From IMCC2047 sp041395865 (lineage in GTDB: Bacteria; Pseudomonadota; Gammaproteobacteria; Pseudomonadales; IMCC2047), in assembly GCA_041395865.1 (NCBI GenBank), contig JAWKZQ010000015.1:1-64000 (forward strand): 64,000 nucleotides of DNA, written 5' to 3'. Position 1 is the first letter of the stretch, and the number at the start of each line of letters is the position of its first letter. The translations under genes and the position numbers were made by a program. This document shows, one piece after another, positions 8,721-16,558 of the stretch. The notes beneath the pieces are model-generated. The model had not been told where the DNA came from, did no database searches, and saw nothing but the letters and a program-made list of their open reading frames with translations.

Positions 8721-9317
8721 TTAAAACTTGATTTCCGGGGCTTTACGGATTTCCGCACTATCGTCAAACTCCAGCAAACTGGCGTCTTTACCGTGCCCAA
8801 AGGTAGGCGCGAAAATCACCGGGGGGAAGCTCTGGCGATAGGTGTTGTACGTGGTTACGGCATCATTAAAGGCCTGCCGGGAAAAGGAAACCTTGTTCTC
8901 GGTGCTGGTCAGCTCTTCGCTAAGCTGCATCATATTCTGGTTGGCTTTCAGATCGGGGTAAGCCTCCATCACCACATTCAGACGCCCCAGGGCACCCGCC
9001 AGCAACCCCTCGGCACCCGCCAGCTCACCCAAGGCCGCAGCACTGCCCGGATCGGCGGCTGCCGCTTTCAGGCCCGCCATAGCCTGGTTGCGGGCGCCAA
9101 TCACGGCTTCCAGGGTCTCACGCTCATGGCTTAAGTAAGCCTTGGCGGTTTCCACCAGGTTAGGGATCAGGTCATATCGACGTTTGAGCTGCACTTCGAT
9201 CTGGGCGAAGGCATTTTCATAGCGGTTCTTTAATGAAACCAGCTTGTTGTAAATGCCGACGGCGTAAAAAATGATCAGGGCCAAGACCACGAGAACCACA
9301 ATCGTACTGATATCCAT
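8721..9317 (-). CDS. lemA: LemA family protein
   Basis: 198 residues from the ATG at 9317, which has AAAGGAAG upstream; the longer frame to 9383 lacks these supports. It has one N-terminal membrane helix (about 5-25), then the family core YNKLVSLKNRYENAFAQIEVQLKRRYDLIPNLVE and a coiled-coil-rich domain, ending in the family's FPPVIFAP segment. LemA proteins are anchored by the N-terminal helix, and their genes very often sit with M48 peptidases, as here. Function is not well defined; an envelope-stress role is inferred from context. Confidence 0.95.
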   Translation of the reverse strand: MDISTIVVLVVLALIIFYAVGIYNKLVSLKNRYENAFAQIEVQLKRRYDLIPNLVETAKAYLSHERETLEAVIGARNQAMAGLKAAAADPGSAAALGELAGAEGLLAGALGRLNVVMEAYPDLKANQNMMQLSEELTSTENKVSFSRQAFNDAVTTYNTYRQSFPPVIFAPTFGHGKDASLLEFDDSAEIRKAPEIKF

Positions 9318-9443
9318 AGGGCTTCCTTTGCTGAACTGTTGGATCAAATGCTTTAAGTGTGGCCAATATCTGCGCTTTTTCAACGCGTTTCACAGACAAA
9401 CTTCTATACTCAAATCACTGTCTGCCACATTCGCTAGCAATCC

Positions 9444-9794
9444 ATGTTCAAAAGCATCATTTACCTGACAGGCGCATTGGCCCTGCACTTTACCGACTTC
9501 GCTCACCCGAGTGCCTTTTTCAGCGTCTTCCTTCCTGTCATCGACGCCCTGTTCCTGATTTTCTTATGTTGGCAGCTCTTGTTTTTCATGACCCTGAACA
9601 CCGGCTTTTCCGACGGCGACAGCTACTCTTTTTACGACCTGGTTGCCGATATTTATGACCTGCGTTACGACATACAGGAACAGGGTCCCCTGAAAGCTTT
9701 CCTTTCCCTGGCCCTGAACCTCTTCGACCTGGTTTGCTTTTTCATAGCCATGTTTTATTACTATGGCATGGTCATCGATTTAGTTCGCCTGTAA
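9444..9794 (+). CDS. Small hypothetical membrane protein
   Basis: 116 residues, no family recognised. Three hydrophobic stretches (near 25-50 and 83-112, plus a weaker one at the N-terminus) surround a polar, acidic loop rich in Asp and Tyr (GDSYSFYDLVADIYDLRYD). ATG start, but no good ribosome site. Supported as real by its compact length, the membrane pattern, lack of overlap with other genes and a strong terminator directly at its stop codon. Confidence 0.65.
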   Translation: MFKSIIYLTGALALHFTDFAHPSAFFSVFLPVIDALFLIFLCWQLLFFMTLNTGFSDGDSYSFYDLVADIYDLRYDIQEQGPLKAFLSLALNLFDLVCFFIAMFYYYGMVIDLVRL

Positions 9795-9827
9795 ACAAAA
9801 CGGGCCGCATTAGCGGCCCGTTTTGTT
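9794..9827. terminator. Bidirectional intrinsic terminator
   Basis: The arms AACAAAACGGGCCGC and the matching CGGCCCGTTTTGTT surround a five-base loop, a near-perfect stem of about 14 pairs with A/T ends. It separates the small membrane protein gene from the convergent serC. Confidence 0.92.
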
Positions 9828-9846
9828 AAGCTGGAGCGAACAGTGA

Positions 9847-10941
9847 TTAACCGTTTTTACGCTCGAACTCCTTCATAAAGTCAGCCAGCAGCTGAACGCC
9901 TTCAACCGGCATAGAGTTGTAGATAGAGGCGCGCAGGCCACCTACCACGGCATGCCCTTTCAAGGCATACATACCCTGCTCCAGCGCTTCAGCGATGAAC
10001 TTGTCCGCCAACTCGTTATTGTTCGGCAGGTGGAAGGAAACGTTCATTGTAGAACGGAAATCCGGGTGCGCTACCGCCTGGTAGAAATCGGAGTTATCCA
10101 GCACATCGTAGAGAATCTTCGCCTTATGCTCGTTGATTTCCTCAATAGCCGCCACGCCGCCCTTCTCTTTCAACCACTCCAGTACGCACATCAGCAGGTA
10201 AATGGCGAAGGTATTGGTGGTGTTAGCCAACGAGTTTTCATCAGCGCTGACCTTGAAGTTGAGCATGGTTGGCGTGTGAGGCATGGCATGGCCCAACAGA
10301 TCTTCACGAACAACCATCATGGCGACACCGGAGGGCCCCAGGTTCTTTTGCAGGCCCGCATACACCAGGCCAAACTGGTTGTAATCCATTTGACGGGACA
10401 ACAGCTCGGAGGTCGCATCGACAACCAGCGGCACCTCACCGGTATCCGGGAAATCAATCCAGCGGGTTCCGTAGATGGTGTTGTTGGCAGTAATGTGCGC
10501 GTAGGCCGCATCCTGGTCAATGTCAGCCGGATCAAAGTCAGGAATACGGCTGTAACCACAGCTTTCACCATCGACAACGCGTTTGACCTCCCCGTAGCGC
10601 TCAGCTTCAAGGCGTGCCTGTTTGGCAAAGTTGCCCGTTTCAAAATAAAGCGCTTTGGGCTTGGCAACACGAGGCATCAGGTTCATTGGTATCGACGCAA
10701 ACTGCATGCGCGCACCGCCGTGCATATAGAAGATTTCGAAGTTGTCGGGCACACCGGACAGCTCACGAAACAGGGAGTTACTGCGCTCGATAATTTCGAT
10801 AAATTCCTTGGAGCGGTGGCTCAGCTCCACCACGGAAACACCCAAACCACCATAATTCAGAAATTCACGCTGCGCACGTTCCATCACTGGCGTTGGCAGC
10901 ATCGCCGGACCGGGGCCAAAATTAAAAACGCGATGACTCAT
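9847..10941 (-). CDS. serC: Phosphoserine aminotransferase
   Basis: 364 residues, the normal SerC length. Seen: N-terminal VFNFGPGPAMLP, the HRSKEF segment, the GGARMQFA cofactor-phosphate region and the PLP lysine K199 in YAGLQKNLGPSG. SerC converts 3-phosphohydroxypyruvate and glutamate to phosphoserine and 2-oxoglutarate in serine synthesis, and also acts in pyridoxal phosphate synthesis. Cytosolic. It stands alone between a terminator and the divergent omega-amidase gene; the usual partners (gyrA, pheA, aroA) are not in the window. Confidence 0.97.
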   Translation of the reverse strand: MSHRVFNFGPGPAMLPTPVMERAQREFLNYGGLGVSVVELSHRSKEFIEIIERSNSLFRELSGVPDNFEIFYMHGGARMQFASIPMNLMPRVAKPKALYFETGNFAKQARLEAERYGEVKRVVDGESCGYSRIPDFDPADIDQDAAYAHITANNTIYGTRWIDFPDTGEVPLVVDATSELLSRQMDYNQFGLVYAGLQKNLGPSGVAMMVVREDLLGHAMPHTPTMLNFKVSADENSLANTTNTFAIYLLMCVLEWLKEKGGVAAIEEINEHKAKILYDVLDNSDFYQAVAHPDFRSTMNVSFHLPNNNELADKFIAEALEQGMYALKGHAVVGGLRASIYNSMPVEGVQLLADFMKEFERKNG

Positions 10942-11127
10942 AAGTTCTATCTTCCTGATGTATTAACCCGCACAAAGCCATTAATTTCGCGCAGGTTTTG
11001 GTTTTTTATCAAAAATTTTGCGGAGGATTTATACAGCAAATCGCCATTTTTTTCTAGCCATTAAAACAAGACACCCTGCAAAACACATGGAATAATCTCC
11101 AAATCATTTCAAGTATGTAGACAGCTT

Positions 11128-11919
11128 ATGTCCGATTTAAAAACCACCCTTATCCAGCAACCCCTTTACTGGCTCGATGCAGATGCCAATCGCCAGCACT
11201 TTGAACAACTGATAACGCCCTTGAGGGGACAAACGGACCTTATCGTTTTGCCGGAAATGTTCAGCACCGGATTCAGTATGGAGCCCGCGCCCATTGCCGA
11301 ACCGCTGAATGGTCCGACCCTGCAATGGCTGGGTGAACAAAGCGAAGCGGCCGACGCAGCGATCACCGGCAGTTTTACGGTTGAGGAAGACGGGTGTTTT
11401 TATAACCGCATGGTGTTTATGCAGCCTGACGGCACGTACCAGTATTACGATAAGCGTCACTTATTCCGCATGGGGAATGAACACCATCGCTACCAAAGCG
11501 GCCGCCAACGACTCGTTGTCGACTACCGCGGCTGGCGCATATGCCCGATGGTTTGTTACGACCTGCGCTTTCCTGCCTGGTCCCGCAACGGTTACCACAA
11601 CAGTGAGCATGACTTCGACCTGCTCATCTATGTGGCCAACTGGCCCCAACCGCGGCGTGAACACTGGTTGACGCTACTCAGAGCCCGCGCGATAGAAAAC
11701 CTCTGTTACGTAGCCGGCGTTAACCGCCTGGGCACCGACGGAAACCAGCTTCACTACAGCGGCGACTCTGCACTTTTCGATGCATGGGGAGAGGAAATAA
11801 TCAGCGCCCAGTCCCAGGCCGGCTGCTTTACCCAGACGCTCAGCCTGCAGGATTTACGTAAGACCCGTAAGCAATTCCCCGCTCACCTGGATGCCGACAC
11901 CTTTGAGCTCAAGGTCTAG
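11128..11919 (+). CDS. yafV: Omega-amidase YafV (nitrilase superfamily)
   Basis: 263 residues with the nitrilase catalytic triad: E43 (LPEMFSTGF), K109 (YDKRHLF) and C143 (MVCYDLRFPAW). These contexts, together with MGNEHHRYQSG, match YafV/Nit2 omega-amidases, which hydrolyse 2-oxoglutaramate and 2-oxosuccinamate, damaged or side products of glutamine transamination. Cytosolic. It is divergent from serC, an aminotransferase gene, which fits the theme but does not prove co-regulation. Confidence 0.93.
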   Translation: MSDLKTTLIQQPLYWLDADANRQHFEQLITPLRGQTDLIVLPEMFSTGFSMEPAPIAEPLNGPTLQWLGEQSEAADAAITGSFTVEEDGCFYNRMVFMQPDGTYQYYDKRHLFRMGNEHHRYQSGRQRLVVDYRGWRICPMVCYDLRFPAWSRNGYHNSEHDFDLLIYVANWPQPRREHWLTLLRARAIENLCYVAGVNRLGTDGNQLHYSGDSALFDAWGEEIISAQSQAGCFTQTLSLQDLRKTRKQFPAHLDADTFELKV

Positions 11920-11921
11920 GA

Positions 11922-12260
11922 TCAAGCCCGGACGTCAATAAAGCGCCCTTTGCGCGAGCTCCCTTTGGTTTCTGGCGTCTCGGTTTCACCTGCCAGGCGA
12001 TCATCGGGCTCCCTGTTTACACTGGAGGCCCGGCGGTCAGGGTTTTTACGTCGTTCAGGTTTTGTCCACCTGACGCCTCGTGTAACGCGACGGTCGCCTT
12101 TGCGGCGTTTGAAACGCCGCCGGGGCTCATCAACTCGCTGTCGATTATCAGCCGCTACGGGATCGGACTGCGCCGTTTCCTTGACGTTATCGCTGCTTTT
12201 GATCGAATTATTCTCAGCTGCAGTGCGGTTCACCGTGCCGATCGGTATCAGATCGACCAT
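11922..12260 (-). CDS. Hypothetical small basic, disordered protein
   Basis: 112 residues from the ATG at 12260, which has GGGAG eight bases upstream; a GTG six codons earlier lacks a ribosome site. A Ser/Asn/Asp-rich N-terminal half is followed by an arginine-rich tract (RRRFKRRKGDRRVTRG, ERRKNPDRR) and a C-terminal GRFIDVRA. No enzyme motif, signal peptide or membrane segment is visible. The basic repeats suggest nucleic-acid binding or disorder, which is inference. Its stop lies two bases from the end of the convergent yafV. Confidence 0.7.
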   Translation of the reverse strand: MVDLIPIGTVNRTAAENNSIKSSDNVKETAQSDPVAADNRQRVDEPRRRFKRRKGDRRVTRGVRWTKPERRKNPDRRASSVNREPDDRLAGETETPETKGSSRKGRFIDVRA

Positions 12261-12444
12261 ACGCCCACTCCCGGCCACACACCTGTGACCTAAACTAACT
12301 CACTGATTTATAGATATAAAACCATTAACCAGCGAAATCAAGCGGCCACCCCGCTCACCTTATACTTTATAGGATTCCAATTGGTCTTATTTGTTATATC
12401 GGCCGCTCAACAAAATCTGTAGTCATATCGCCGGCAAAACCCGG

Positions 12445-13512
12445 CTACTTGTTGAATAAATCATCAAAGTCGAGCAATTGCCCAGCGTGCGAAGTGTCGT
12501 AGCCAGGTACCGCTGCGACACGGTGCCGGAATTCCTCGGACTTAAGCAGTTCCCGCAATCGGGCAACCCGCTCATTGTCATCATCCCTGGCCACCGCCAA
12601 CACATAGGCTTCTTCCAGCACGGGAATAAAACTCAGCCCGAACTTTTCGGCCGCCGCTTTAATCCCCATACCCGCATCAGCAGACCCGCTGGCAATCATT
12701 GCAGCCACCGCCAGGTGAGTGAATTCCTCATGGCCGTAACCCGCAATCTCGCGTGCGGGAATGCTTTCGCGTTCCAGCAATCGATCAAAAATGGTGCGAG
12801 TTCCCGAACCCCGTTGCCGGTTCACAAAGCGCACGGATCGCTTGGTCAGGTCCGCAATTTCGTGGATATTTTTGGTGTTCAGGGCATCCGTCATCAACCC
12901 CTGCTGCCGGGTGGCAAGCAGTATCAGCGTATGCTGCCGCGGATCCAGCCAGGCACGGTACAGGGGAGCCAGCTCCGATTTAATCTTTTCCAGCGGGAAG
13001 TGAAAGCCAGCCACATCGCTCTGGCCGCTGGAAAGCAGACGCAGCGCATCAATACTGCCTCGTGTTTCCACCAACGCATCCAGCTCGGGTTGCTCCTGCA
13101 GCAGCTGAATAAATTCGGCGACCACAATGCCGTGACTGGCAAACATCCGCAAACGCACATTTTTAGTACCCTCAATCTCCGGTAATAACGTGGCATTAAT
13201 GCGTTCAGCCAACTCACTGAAGCGGGACTGGATACTGTCGTTACTCTCCTGGACACAGGTCAGCAGCTTTTCGCCAAAATCACTCAACCTGGCGCCACGC
13301 CCCCGCTCCAGCACCAGTAAGGGAACCTGGAAAATTTCTTCCCAGTTTTTGATCAATCCCCAGGCATAACGGTAAGACACCCCAAGCACTGTGCTGGCTT
13401 TTTTCAGGGAGTGATCGCGGCGCACCGCATGCAACAAAAGGAAAAGGTTTTCCTCAATCTCGCGGCTTTCTTTACCTTCAATCTGCCAACGTAGCGAAAG
13501 CGATATATGCAT
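12445..13512 (-). CDS. ModE-like one-component regulator with periplasmic-binding-protein-like sensor
   Basis: 355 residues. Residues about 15-85 form a winged helix like the ModE/LysR N-terminus (EENLFLLLHAVRRDHSLKKASTVLGVSYRYAWGLI, then LERGRGARLSDFGEKLL, quoted in parts). Residues about 120-345 resemble the substrate-binding domain that in other bacteria is fused to ModE-type DNA-binding regions (RGSGTRTIFDRLL, GSADAGMGIKAAAEKFGL). Such proteins sense oxyanions, usually molybdate or tungstate. It is divergent from an OprO/P-like porin and a TupA-like protein, so the likely ligand is tungstate or a related oxyanion; that is inference from context. Confidence 0.85.
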   Translation of the reverse strand: MHISLSLRWQIEGKESREIEENLFLLLHAVRRDHSLKKASTVLGVSYRYAWGLIKNWEEIFQVPLLVLERGRGARLSDFGEKLLTCVQESNDSIQSRFSELAERINATLLPEIEGTKNVRLRMFASHGIVVAEFIQLLQEQPELDALVETRGSIDALRLLSSGQSDVAGFHFPLEKIKSELAPLYRAWLDPRQHTLILLATRQQGLMTDALNTKNIHEIADLTKRSVRFVNRQRGSGTRTIFDRLLERESIPAREIAGYGHEEFTHLAVAAMIASGSADAGMGIKAAAEKFGLSFIPVLEEAYVLAVARDDDNERVARLRELLKSEEFRHRVAAVPGYDTSHAGQLLDFDDLFNK

Positions 13513-13555
13513 AGTTTTACCTATTTAAAACCACTGAGAAATTAATAACATGCGC

Positions 13556-13567
13556 TGCGATATCGCA
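13556..13567. promoter_or_regulatory. Candidate operator palindrome between regulator and porin
   Basis: TGCGATATCGCA is a perfect 12-base palindrome in the 97-base divergent spacer, 43 bases upstream of the porin ATG. A related GCGATATATGC lies at the very start of the regulator gene. Both resemble the CG/TATA-rich style of ModE-type sites. Binding is inferred only. Confidence 0.4.
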
Positions 13568-13609
13568 TTACCTGACTACAAAATAAAAACGACGAGAAGG
13601 AAAGTTTAA

Positions 13610-14917
13610 ATGAAATACGCTTCCCTGGGAAAAACTCTATTGGCCGGTTTAGCACTCGGCACCTCCGGTTCAGCCCTGGCAGCAAATTCTGCTGTTGAGG
13701 AACTGCTGAAAGCCCTTTACCAAAACGGCACCATCGACCAGGCCACCTATGAACTGGTAAAACAGGCCGCAGAAGCTGAAGCGCAGCAAAATCGTGAACA
13801 GATTCGCGAAATTTCCGTCGCCGAATCGAAAAAGGCTGCCGGGGAAGTGGTTGCCAAAGCGAAAAGCAGCAAGCCCAGCGTGAAGCTGGGTGGCCGCATT
13901 CAACTGGATGCCGGCTCCGTTCATGAAGACAATGTTGATCATAACAGCGGCACCGAATTCCGCCGCGCCCGCCTGTTTGCCCAGGGCGATCTGGATGAAA
14001 ACTGGGGTTATAAGCTGCAATACGACTTTACTTCCTCCGGTAGTAACGGCATTCAGGACGCTTACCTTGATTACAAGCCAATGAAAATCCGTATTGGCCA
14101 CGCCAAGGAACCTTTCAGCCTGCAGAACATGACCAGCTCCAAGTACATCACCTTCATGGAGCGCGGCCTGCCGCACGTGTTTGCAGAAGGCCGTAATATC
14201 GGTATCCAGACCTCCCGCAACGGCGACAACTGGATGATTGCCGGCGGCATCTTCGGCGACGGCCGTGATGGCAGCAGCAGCGGCGAAAACAACGAAGGCT
14301 GGGGCCTTGCAGCTCGCGCCACTATTGCACCTATCCATGCCGACGGCGAAACCCTGCACCTGGGTACCTCCCTGTCCTATCGCAATGTCGGGGGCGACCA
14401 CACCTTACGCTTCCAAGAACGTCCCGAGGCCCATATTACCGACACGCGCATCGTCGATACGACCAGCTTTGACGCCAACGACCTGATCCGCGGGGTACTG
14501 GAAGCGGCCTACATCAACGGTCCCTTCCACGTACAGGGCGAATACTACCTCACCGAAATTGATCGCCAGATGTCGGCCAATGAAGACCTGAGTTTCAGTG
14601 GTTACTACGTCGAAGCCGGCCTGTTCCTGACCGACGATACCCTGAACTACAAAGCCTCCAAAGGCGCTTACAGCAAGGTGACACCCAGCGGCGACAACGG
14701 CGCCTGGCAAGTCGCTGCGCGCTTCAGCAGCCTGGATCTTTCGGACGAAGACATTGACGGCGGAGAAGCCGATAGCTTTACCCTGGGCCTGAACTGGTTC
14801 GCAACGCCCAACGTCCGCTTTAGCGCCAACTACATCAGCATCCTGGATGTTGACGGCGGCCCAACAGACGGTGACGAGCCTGATGCCTTCACCTTCAGAA
14901 CCCAGGTTGAGTTTTAA
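13610..14917 (+). CDS. Phosphate/oxyanion-selective porin, OprO/OprP family
   Basis: 435 residues with a signal peptide (1-24, ending GSALA). A helical, charged coiled-coil-like segment (about 28-78) follows, then an OprO/P beta-barrel beginning VKLGGRIQLDAG and ending in an outer-membrane terminal phenylalanine (FRTQVEF). Family landmarks include FRRARLFAQGDLDENWGYKLQYDF and GHAKEPFSLQNMTSS, cited as adjacent short pieces. These porins favour anions such as phosphate or polyphosphate. Being next to a TupA-like binding protein suggests it admits tungstate or another oxyanion (inference). GAAGGAAAG precedes the ATG. Confidence 0.9.
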   Translation: MKYASLGKTLLAGLALGTSGSALAANSAVEELLKALYQNGTIDQATYELVKQAAEAEAQQNREQIREISVAESKKAAGEVVAKAKSSKPSVKLGGRIQLDAGSVHEDNVDHNSGTEFRRARLFAQGDLDENWGYKLQYDFTSSGSNGIQDAYLDYKPMKIRIGHAKEPFSLQNMTSSKYITFMERGLPHVFAEGRNIGIQTSRNGDNWMIAGGIFGDGRDGSSSGENNEGWGLAARATIAPIHADGETLHLGTSLSYRNVGGDHTLRFQERPEAHITDTRIVDTTSFDANDLIRGVLEAAYINGPFHVQGEYYLTEIDRQMSANEDLSFSGYYVEAGLFLTDDTLNYKASKGAYSKVTPSGDNGAWQVAARFSSLDLSDEDIDGGEADSFTLGLNWFATPNVRFSANYISILDVDGGPTDGDEPDAFTFRTQVEF

Positions 14918-14996
14918 TCCAATCACCTGAACCGCTTGCCCCGGCGGAACAGCAGGGGCAAGCACCTCATTGATCAACTACCCACAGGTTGAACCC

Positions 14997-15809
14997 ATGA
15001 AAACTTTAAGATTTGCGTTAGCCTTCACACTGTCGCTATTCCTGTCCGGTCAAGCGTTTGCCCACGAGATGCAGCGTATCCGCCTGGCAACCACCACCAG
15101 CACCGACAACTCCGGCTTGCTGGCAGTACTGCATCCGGTTTTTGAAGAGAAAAACCACATCAAGGTCGACGTGATTGCTGTCGGCACCGGTAAAGCCCTG
15201 CGCCTGGGCACTAACGGCGACGTGGATGTGGTAATGGTGCACGCCCCGGGCGCCGAGAAAAAATTTATTGCAGAAGGCAGCGGCGTGGAACGTCTGCCGG
15301 TGATGCACAATGACTTTGTCTTACTGGGCCCAGCCGAAGATCCTGCCGATGTTAAAGACGCTGCCAGCCTGGATGAAGCGTTGCAGCGTATCGTAACCTC
15401 AAACGCCACCTTTGTTTCGCGTGGCGATGATTCCGGCACCCATAAAAAAGAAAAAGCGCTATGGAAGTCCGCCGGCATCGAGCCGCAAGGCAGCTGGTAC
15501 CAGGCCGCTGGCCAGGGCATGGGCGCAGTTCTGCAAATGAGCAATAACAAACAGGCCTATACGCTGTCGGATCGCGGCACTTACCTGGCCTTCAAAGACA
15601 AGTTGTCACTGGCTGTGGTTTACGAAGGCGCGCCTAACCTGCTGAACCCTTACCACGTGATTCTGGTGAATCCGGAAAAACACCCGCATGTTAAAACCGA
15701 GCTGGCGCAACGCTACGTGGACTTTATTCGCAGCCCGGAAGGACAGCGCATCATTGCCGACTTCAAGGTTAACGGAGAGGCTCTGTTCAAGCCGGACGTC
15801 GTTAAGTAA
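14997..15809 (+). CDS. tupA: TupA-like tungstate/oxyanion ABC transporter substrate-binding protein
   Basis: 270 residues from the ATG at 14997 (an ATT-preceded upstream extension was rejected because it precedes the signal peptide). Signal peptide 1-22 ends GQAFA. The mature start has the TupA hallmark RLATTTSTDNSGLL, followed by VIAVGTGKALRLG, DVVMVHAPGAEKKF and the later SRGDDSGTHKKE, all around the oxyanion site. Known TupA proteins bind tungstate with high affinity and feed a TupBC permease. No permease or ATPase gene follows: a terminator and a convergent hsp20 come next. The binding specificity is family-based. Confidence 0.92.
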   Translation: MKTLRFALAFTLSLFLSGQAFAHEMQRIRLATTTSTDNSGLLAVLHPVFEEKNHIKVDVIAVGTGKALRLGTNGDVDVVMVHAPGAEKKFIAEGSGVERLPVMHNDFVLLGPAEDPADVKDAASLDEALQRIVTSNATFVSRGDDSGTHKKEKALWKSAGIEPQGSWYQAAGQGMGAVLQMSNNKQAYTLSDRGTYLAFKDKLSLAVVYEGAPNLLNPYHVILVNPEKHPHVKTELAQRYVDFIRSPEGQRIIADFKVNGEALFKPDVVK

Positions 15810-15867
15810 TCCCCGCTTTTTCCTCGTTTGTGCACACCTCCAATGACTCCCCCTTGGAGGCACAAAA

Positions 15868-15895
15868 AAAGGGAGGCAATGCCTCCCTTTCCTTT
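15868..15895. terminator. Intrinsic terminator between tupA and hsp20
   Basis: AAAGGGAGGC-AAT-GCCTCCCTTT followed by CCTTTT. A second, weaker inverted repeat (CCTCCAA / TTGGAGG, 15837-15860) lies just before it. It can end both convergent genes. Confidence 0.88.
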
Positions 15896-15909
15896 TCCTG
15901 GGTTAGCCC

Positions 15910-16368
15910 CTAGGCTGCATCTTCTGCCCGGTTAGCTTCAATCAACTTATCGCCACTGCCAATCGCGATCTTACGAGGCTTCATGGCCTCAGGAATTTCA
16001 CGCATCAGGTCAATGTGTAACAGACCGTTTTCCATGTTGGCACCCGTTACCTTGACGTAATCGGCCAACTGGAACTTGCGCTCAAAGTTACGTGCAGCAA
16101 TACCCTGATGCAGGAAATGGCGATCCTTGCTGTCTTCCTGTTTGACGCCGGTTACCGTCAAGGTATTGTGTTCGGATTCGATATTCAGTTCGGTTTCGTT
16201 AAAACCGGCTACCGCCATGCTGATACGGTATCTGTCTTCATCCACCAGTTCGATGTTGTAGGGTGGATAGCTCGGTTGCTCAACCCGGTTAGCCGCGTCC
16301 AGCATGGAAGCCAGGCGATCAAAACCAACGGTTGAACGGAACAGGGGAGTTAAGTCTAAACGTGCCAT
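15910..16368 (-). CDS. ibpA: Small heat shock protein, IbpA/Hsp20 family
   Basis: 152 residues with a central alpha-crystallin domain (about 38-130): PYNIELVDEDRYRI, MAVAGFNETEL, RNFERKFQLADYV and GLLHIDL, with a short variable tail. IbpA-type holdase chaperones bind aggregating proteins in the cytosol. Two in-frame ATGs lie two codons apart (16374 and 16368). The second sits eight bases after GAGAGG and is preferred; the first is only three to four bases from it. A sigma-32-like promoter and a ROSE-like hairpin lie upstream, so expression is probably heat-controlled at both transcription and translation. Confidence 0.95.
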   Translation of the reverse strand: MARLDLTPLFRSTVGFDRLASMLDAANRVEQPSYPPYNIELVDEDRYRISMAVAGFNETELNIESEHNTLTVTGVKQEDSKDRHFLHQGIAARNFERKFQLADYVKVTGANMENGLLHIDLMREIPEAMKPRKIAIGSGDKLIEANRAEDAA

Positions 16369-16371
16369 TTT

Positions 16372-16396
16372 CATATCCTCTCAATGAAGCAATATG
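16372..16396 (-). promoter_or_regulatory. ROSE-like RNA thermometer hairpin masking the hsp20 ribosome site
   Basis: On the mRNA the 25 bases form a hairpin: 5'-CAUA pairs UAUG-3', one U bulges, then UGCU faces AGGA (U-A, G-G mismatch, C-G, U-A). AGGA is the Shine-Dalgarno core of hsp20. The UUGCU/AGGA pairing with a G-G mispair is the known hallmark of ROSE thermometers upstream of small heat shock genes. A further hairpin (GCCCGATC-TGTT-GATGGGC) lies upstream in the leader. Folding was done by eye. Confidence 0.75.
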
Positions 16397-16513
16397 GTTT
16401 CGCCCATCAACAGATCGGGCAATTCAATAGTCATGGTCATTCATGGCTGCCAATCGGCCAGCTTCAATAACCAGGTTAGGTTTACAGGCCTCGGTTGAGC
16501 GCCCGTACTACTG

Positions 16514-16541
16514 ATATAAGGACAGGAAAAAGCGTTTCAAG
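16514..16541 (-). promoter_or_regulatory. Sigma-32-like heat shock promoter for hsp20
   Basis: On the minus strand CTTGAAA is followed after 13 bases by CCTTATAT, close to the heat shock consensus CTTGAAA-N13-CCCCATNT. It would start a leader of about 135 bases containing the ROSE-like hairpin. It lies directly downstream of the LpxL-like gene end. Confidence 0.7.
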
Positions 16542-16558
16542 CGCGGAGTCATAATTTT

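Noticed and set aside
9952..11064. 370-codon plus-strand open frame over serC
   Set aside because: It is antisense to the well-conserved serC, is rich in His and Arg, and has no ribosome site or family features: a shadow frame.
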